Part shown: positions 61,558-64,000 of the stretch, in pieces | How positions within the stretch are numbered: position 1 is the first letter of the stretch | Layout of the letters: each line of letters starts with the position of its first letter | NCBI GenBank assembly: GCA_030737875.1 | Contig: CM060911.1 | Coordinates: 96,926,599 to 96,990,598 of the forward strand | Reading direction: 5' to 3' | Length of the DNA: 64,000 nucleotides | From: Allium sativum | Lineage: Eukaryota > Streptophyta > Magnoliopsida > Asparagales > Amaryllidaceae | The notes under the pieces: generated by a model | What the model was told of the DNA's origin: nothing | What the model saw: the letters and a program-made list of their open reading frames with translations, nothing else | The model's database searches: none | Made by a program: the position numbers and the translations under genes

Positions 61558-61850
61558 GCTGTTATAAGGTAAAAACCCTATCCTCCGGCTTGCGTTGCAT
61601 TGTGTGATGGGACCTGGGTCTTATAACAGCTTCATTTTTTTTTATTTAGCATTGCGCTGTTGTTTTATGCACTGGTATTCTTGGGAGGAAACACGTTCCG
61701 TGTTATACGGCATGGTCCCTTGATTTACCTAAATTTTAAAACCAATATTAATAACTGTTTTAGTTCTCACACCAGTCCCATGACTGACCTGGAGTTTATT
61801 GTTTTAACCTAAACTCTGGGTGCCCCTATTTTCCGCACGGGCAGCTAGTA
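61558..61850 (+). other. Predicted hairpin domain of copy G
   Basis: Stem 1: GCTGTTATAAG (61558-61568) with CTTATAACAGC (61620-61630), 11 bp perfect, enclosing the conserved CCTCCGGCTTGCGTTGCAT. Hairpin 2: CAGTC-CCAT-GACTG (61773-61786). Hairpin 3: GAGTTTA (61792-61798) with TAAACTC (61810-61816). Then TGCCC...GGGCA (about 61820-61843). All lie downstream of the candidate promoter, so they would be in the transcript. Confidence 0.7.
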
Positions 61851-62147
61851 GTTTTTGTTTTGCAGATTTATATTCACAGGGTCCTGATTTACAGCTGGAA
61901 CGATGCTCGGAAAGCTCTGTATCCGTGTATCACTTCTAGTTGTGTTTTGTATATTTTTCCGCTGCTATGTAATTTATTGTAATCTCTGATATTTATGGAA
62001 TGTAATTTATTCATTTATACTCTGTATATTCTTGTATCTGATGGAATTGTTGTAATAACAATGAAATGTTCTTCCGTATGCGTCCTTTTGTGTGTTGTTC
62101 TCAAAGTATCCGCTCTTTCCTTCATGGGGAAGTTACGGGTTCTTACA

Positions 62148-62152
62148 TTAGG
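62148..62152. repeat. Target-site duplication of copy G, right (TTAGG)
   Basis: Matches 55527-55531; the copia frame resumes at 62153. Confidence 0.97.
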
Positions 62153-64000
62153 GCATGTAAATTTTGATACATTGCGAAAATTAATTAATCTAGAATTCAT
62201 ACCAAAATGCAAAATAGATTCCAACTATAAATGTCAAGTTTGTGCAGAAGCAAAAATGACTAGAACCTCGTTTCATCACGTTGAACGAGAGACCGAACCT
62301 CTAGAATTAATACATACTGATGTATGCAATTTGAAAATGTGTCAAACTAGAGGTGGAATGAGGTACGTTATCACATTCATTGATGATTGTACTAGATATT
62401 GTCATGTATATCTCCTTAGAAGTAAGGACGAAGCAATCGACATGTTTAAACAGTATAAGGCTGATGTTGAGAATCAACTCAATAAGAAAATAAAATCTTT
62501 AAGGAGTGATAGAGGAGGAGAATACGAGTCTCCGTTTGAGGAATTTTGTGCTGAGCATGGAATTATACATCAAACTATAGCCCCGTATTCACCTCAATCC
62601 AACGGTATAGCCGAACGAAAAAACAGAACTCTTAAAGAAATGATGAATGCCTTACTAATTAGTTCTGGATTGCCAGATAACTTTTGGGGAGAAGCTATTC
62701 TTTCGGCAAATCACATCTTGAATAAAATACCACGAAAGAAAACATCAAAATCTCCACATGAACTTTGGAAAAATAGACCACCATCCTACAAATACTTGAA
62801 AGTGTGGGGGTGTCTTGCCAAAGTAGAAATACCAAAGCCGAAAAAGGTCAAAATTGGACCAAAGACTATAGATTGCATATTCATTGGATATGCTCATAAT
62901 AGTAGTGCATATCGATTTTTGGTGTACAAATCTGAAATTGATGATATTCATGAAAACACCATTATCGAGTCCCGAAATGCAAGATTCTTTGAACTCATTT
63001 ATCCTCTAAAGACCTCTATTGAAACTAGTGTTCAAAAGAGGCCAAGAGATTTAGATACCCCCGAGGATAATGCTAATCAAAGAGAAATGAATGATAAAAC
63101 TGAGATAGAGGAACCGAGAAGGAGCAAGCGACAAAGGACCTCTAAATCCTTTGGACCTGATTTCTATGCATATGTGATAGAAAATGAACCTCTAACTTAC
63201 CAACAAGCAATGTCTTCTCCCGATGCTCCTTATTGGAAAGAAGCCGTCAATAGTGAAATAGAATCCATTCTACAAAACCATACGTAGGAACTAGTGGATC
63301 TCCCTAAAGGATCAAAACTACTAGGATATAAATGGATATTTAAGAAGAAACTAAAGGTTGACGGCTCAGTAGACAAGTATAAAGCAAGACTTGTAATAAA
63401 AGGATTCAAACAAAAGCACGATCTGGATTACTTTGATACATACTCTCCAGTTACCAGAATAACATCAATTAGGATGCTTATTGCAATCGCATCTATATTG
63501 AATTTGGAAATACACCAAATGGATGTGAAAACTGCGTTTTTGAACGGTGAACTGAAAGAGGAAATATATATGCAGCAACCAGAAGGGATTGTAAACCTAG
63601 GAAATGAAAATAAGGTGTGCAAGTTAGTAAAATCTCTTTATGACCTTAAACAAGCACCAAAACAATGGCATGAGAAATTTGATGAAACTATGTTATCAAA
63701 TGGATTCAAAATAAATGAATCAGATAAATGCATATATATAAGATATACGGATATTGGATATGTCATTGTTTGTCTTTATGTTGATGATTTACTAATCCTA
63801 GGAAATAATAATGCCATAATAAAATCTACGAAGGATATGTTATCCTCTAGATTCGACATGAAAGACCTAGGAGTGGCTGATGTAATCTTGGGTGTGAAAA
63901 TTATAAAAACACCACAAGGATATGCCTTATCTCAGTCACATTACATAGCCAAATTACTTGAAAGGTTCAAGCAGTATAATATAACCATTGCAAAATCACC
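62153..64000 (+). pseudogene. Integrase-RT part of the copia polyprotein of element J (one stop, truncated by window)
   Basis: Continues the frame of 54147-55531 after G. Pre-integrase zinc motif: H...[11 protein letters not shown]. Integrase core: catalytic Asp in LELIHTDVC, Asp in [10 protein letters not shown], and Glu in [12 protein letters not shown], all present; then [15 protein letters not shown] and [13 protein letters not shown]. The hinge [18 protein letters not shown] leads to RT. A TAG at 63285-63287 replaces the Trp usual in NHTWELV. The frame then stays open to the window end with KWIFKKKLKVDG, KARLVIKGFKQ, IHQMDVKTAFLNGEL, the catalytic CLYVDDLLIL at about 63770-63800 and FDMKDLGVADVILGVKI. 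Apart from the stop it appears functional. Confidence 0.93.
63285..63287 (+). other. Premature stop codon (TAG for Trp) in J pol
   Basis: ACG-TAG-GAA where the family has a Trp codon. A single G-to-A change (TGG to TAG) explains it; the flanking frame is intact on both sides. Confidence 0.85.

Larger units (their letters stand above)
55532..62147 (+). mobile_element. Non-coding LTR-like element copy G (complete, 6616 bp)
   Basis: Best-delimited member of the family. It starts TGTAATAACCCG and ends GGGTTCTTACA; the ends are inverted repeats (TGTAATAACCCG against TGTAAGAACCCG). Contents in order: two GTTTTGTT(G/A)G modules (55.93-56.24 kb), a C-rich block (56.45-56.83 kb), GGCGAAAACTTCATTTTTAT repeats (57.18-57.34 kb), AAAAATTCGATTTTT units (57.36-57.46 kb), TA microsatellite (57.69 kb), CCGTTATGCCGCCGAAATTT (57.95 kb), CATGTGTTGA repeats (58.47-58.78 kb), GAATTGAA repeats (58.9-59.23 kb), TATA block (61.17 kb) and hairpin domain (61.56-61.85 kb). 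No protein motif and no internal copy of either terminus, so it has no LTR pair of its own. Confidence 0.92.
53297..64000 (+). mobile_element. Element J: Ty1/copia retrotransposon, interrupted by copy G and truncated by the window
   Basis: 5' LTR, leader, gag-protease (54147-55531), then the inserted non-coding copy G (55532-62147), then integrase and RT (62153-64000). Removing G and one TTAGG restores the reading frame exactly across WHSRLG/HVNF. The only other visible lesion is a stop at 63285. RNase H and the 3' LTR should follow beyond the edge. Confidence 0.93.

Overview
The window looks like gene-poor, heterochromatin-like DNA from a flowering plant. It is AT-rich and I see no intact host gene, tRNA, rRNA or bacterial-type operon. 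Everything I can identify is an LTR-retrotransposon or a fragment of one: a Ty3/gypsy chromovirus with 3.5-kb LTRs, two Ty1/copia elements, a decayed Tat/Retand-type gypsy gag-protease, and a family of very long non-coding elements. I cannot name the species.

Left part (1 to about 36.9 kb): one nested stack. The outer layer is non-coding copy C (+), entering from the left edge and surviving as 1-193, 12859-13530 and 36825 to about 36893. Inside C sit copy A (-, 194-12853, TSD CAATA), itself split by copy B (-, 5546-12204, TSD TATTT), and copy D (+, 13531-36819, TSD AATAT/AATGT). D is split in turn by the chromovirus F (14523-25864, TSD ACCAA) and by copy E (-, 26340-32928, TSD TATAC). A sixth copy, G (+, 55532-62147, TSD TTAGG), splits the right-hand copia element. 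Fully bounded copies have TG...CA ends, 5-bp target duplications and no coding capacity. They are about 6 kb (A, own sequence) or 6.6 kb (B, E, G); D keeps about 5.3 kb of its own. They are either solo LTRs of a giant retrotransposon or large LTR-like non-autonomous elements.

Element F (14523-25864): near-identical 3.48-kb LTRs, a tRNA-iMet primer site, an intact gag with two zinc knuckles, a wrecked pol ending in a chromodomain, and a polypurine tract. Young LTRs with a dead pol imply that it was moved in trans.

Middle (36.9-53.3 kb): a decayed minus-strand gypsy gag-protease (37.9-40.3 kb), an unresolved LTR-like piece starting TGTAATGACCC at 41233, and a complete but decayed minus-strand copia element I (45055-50614, LTRs about 0.8 kb). 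Then follows about 2.7 kb of AT-rich sequence with no recognisable gene.

Right (53.3-64 kb): copia element J on the plus strand with 5' LTR, gag, protease, integrase and reverse transcriptase. It is nearly intact apart from the G insertion and one stop codon, and runs off the window.

The most interesting signal is structural. Near the 3' end of the non-coding family, all six copies form the same stem-loop with different but complementary stem sequences, followed by further short hairpins. The F LTR independently carries two tandem copies of a foldback of about 95 nt whose helices also covary. Both patterns suggest selected nucleic-acid structure in the LTR-type repeats.
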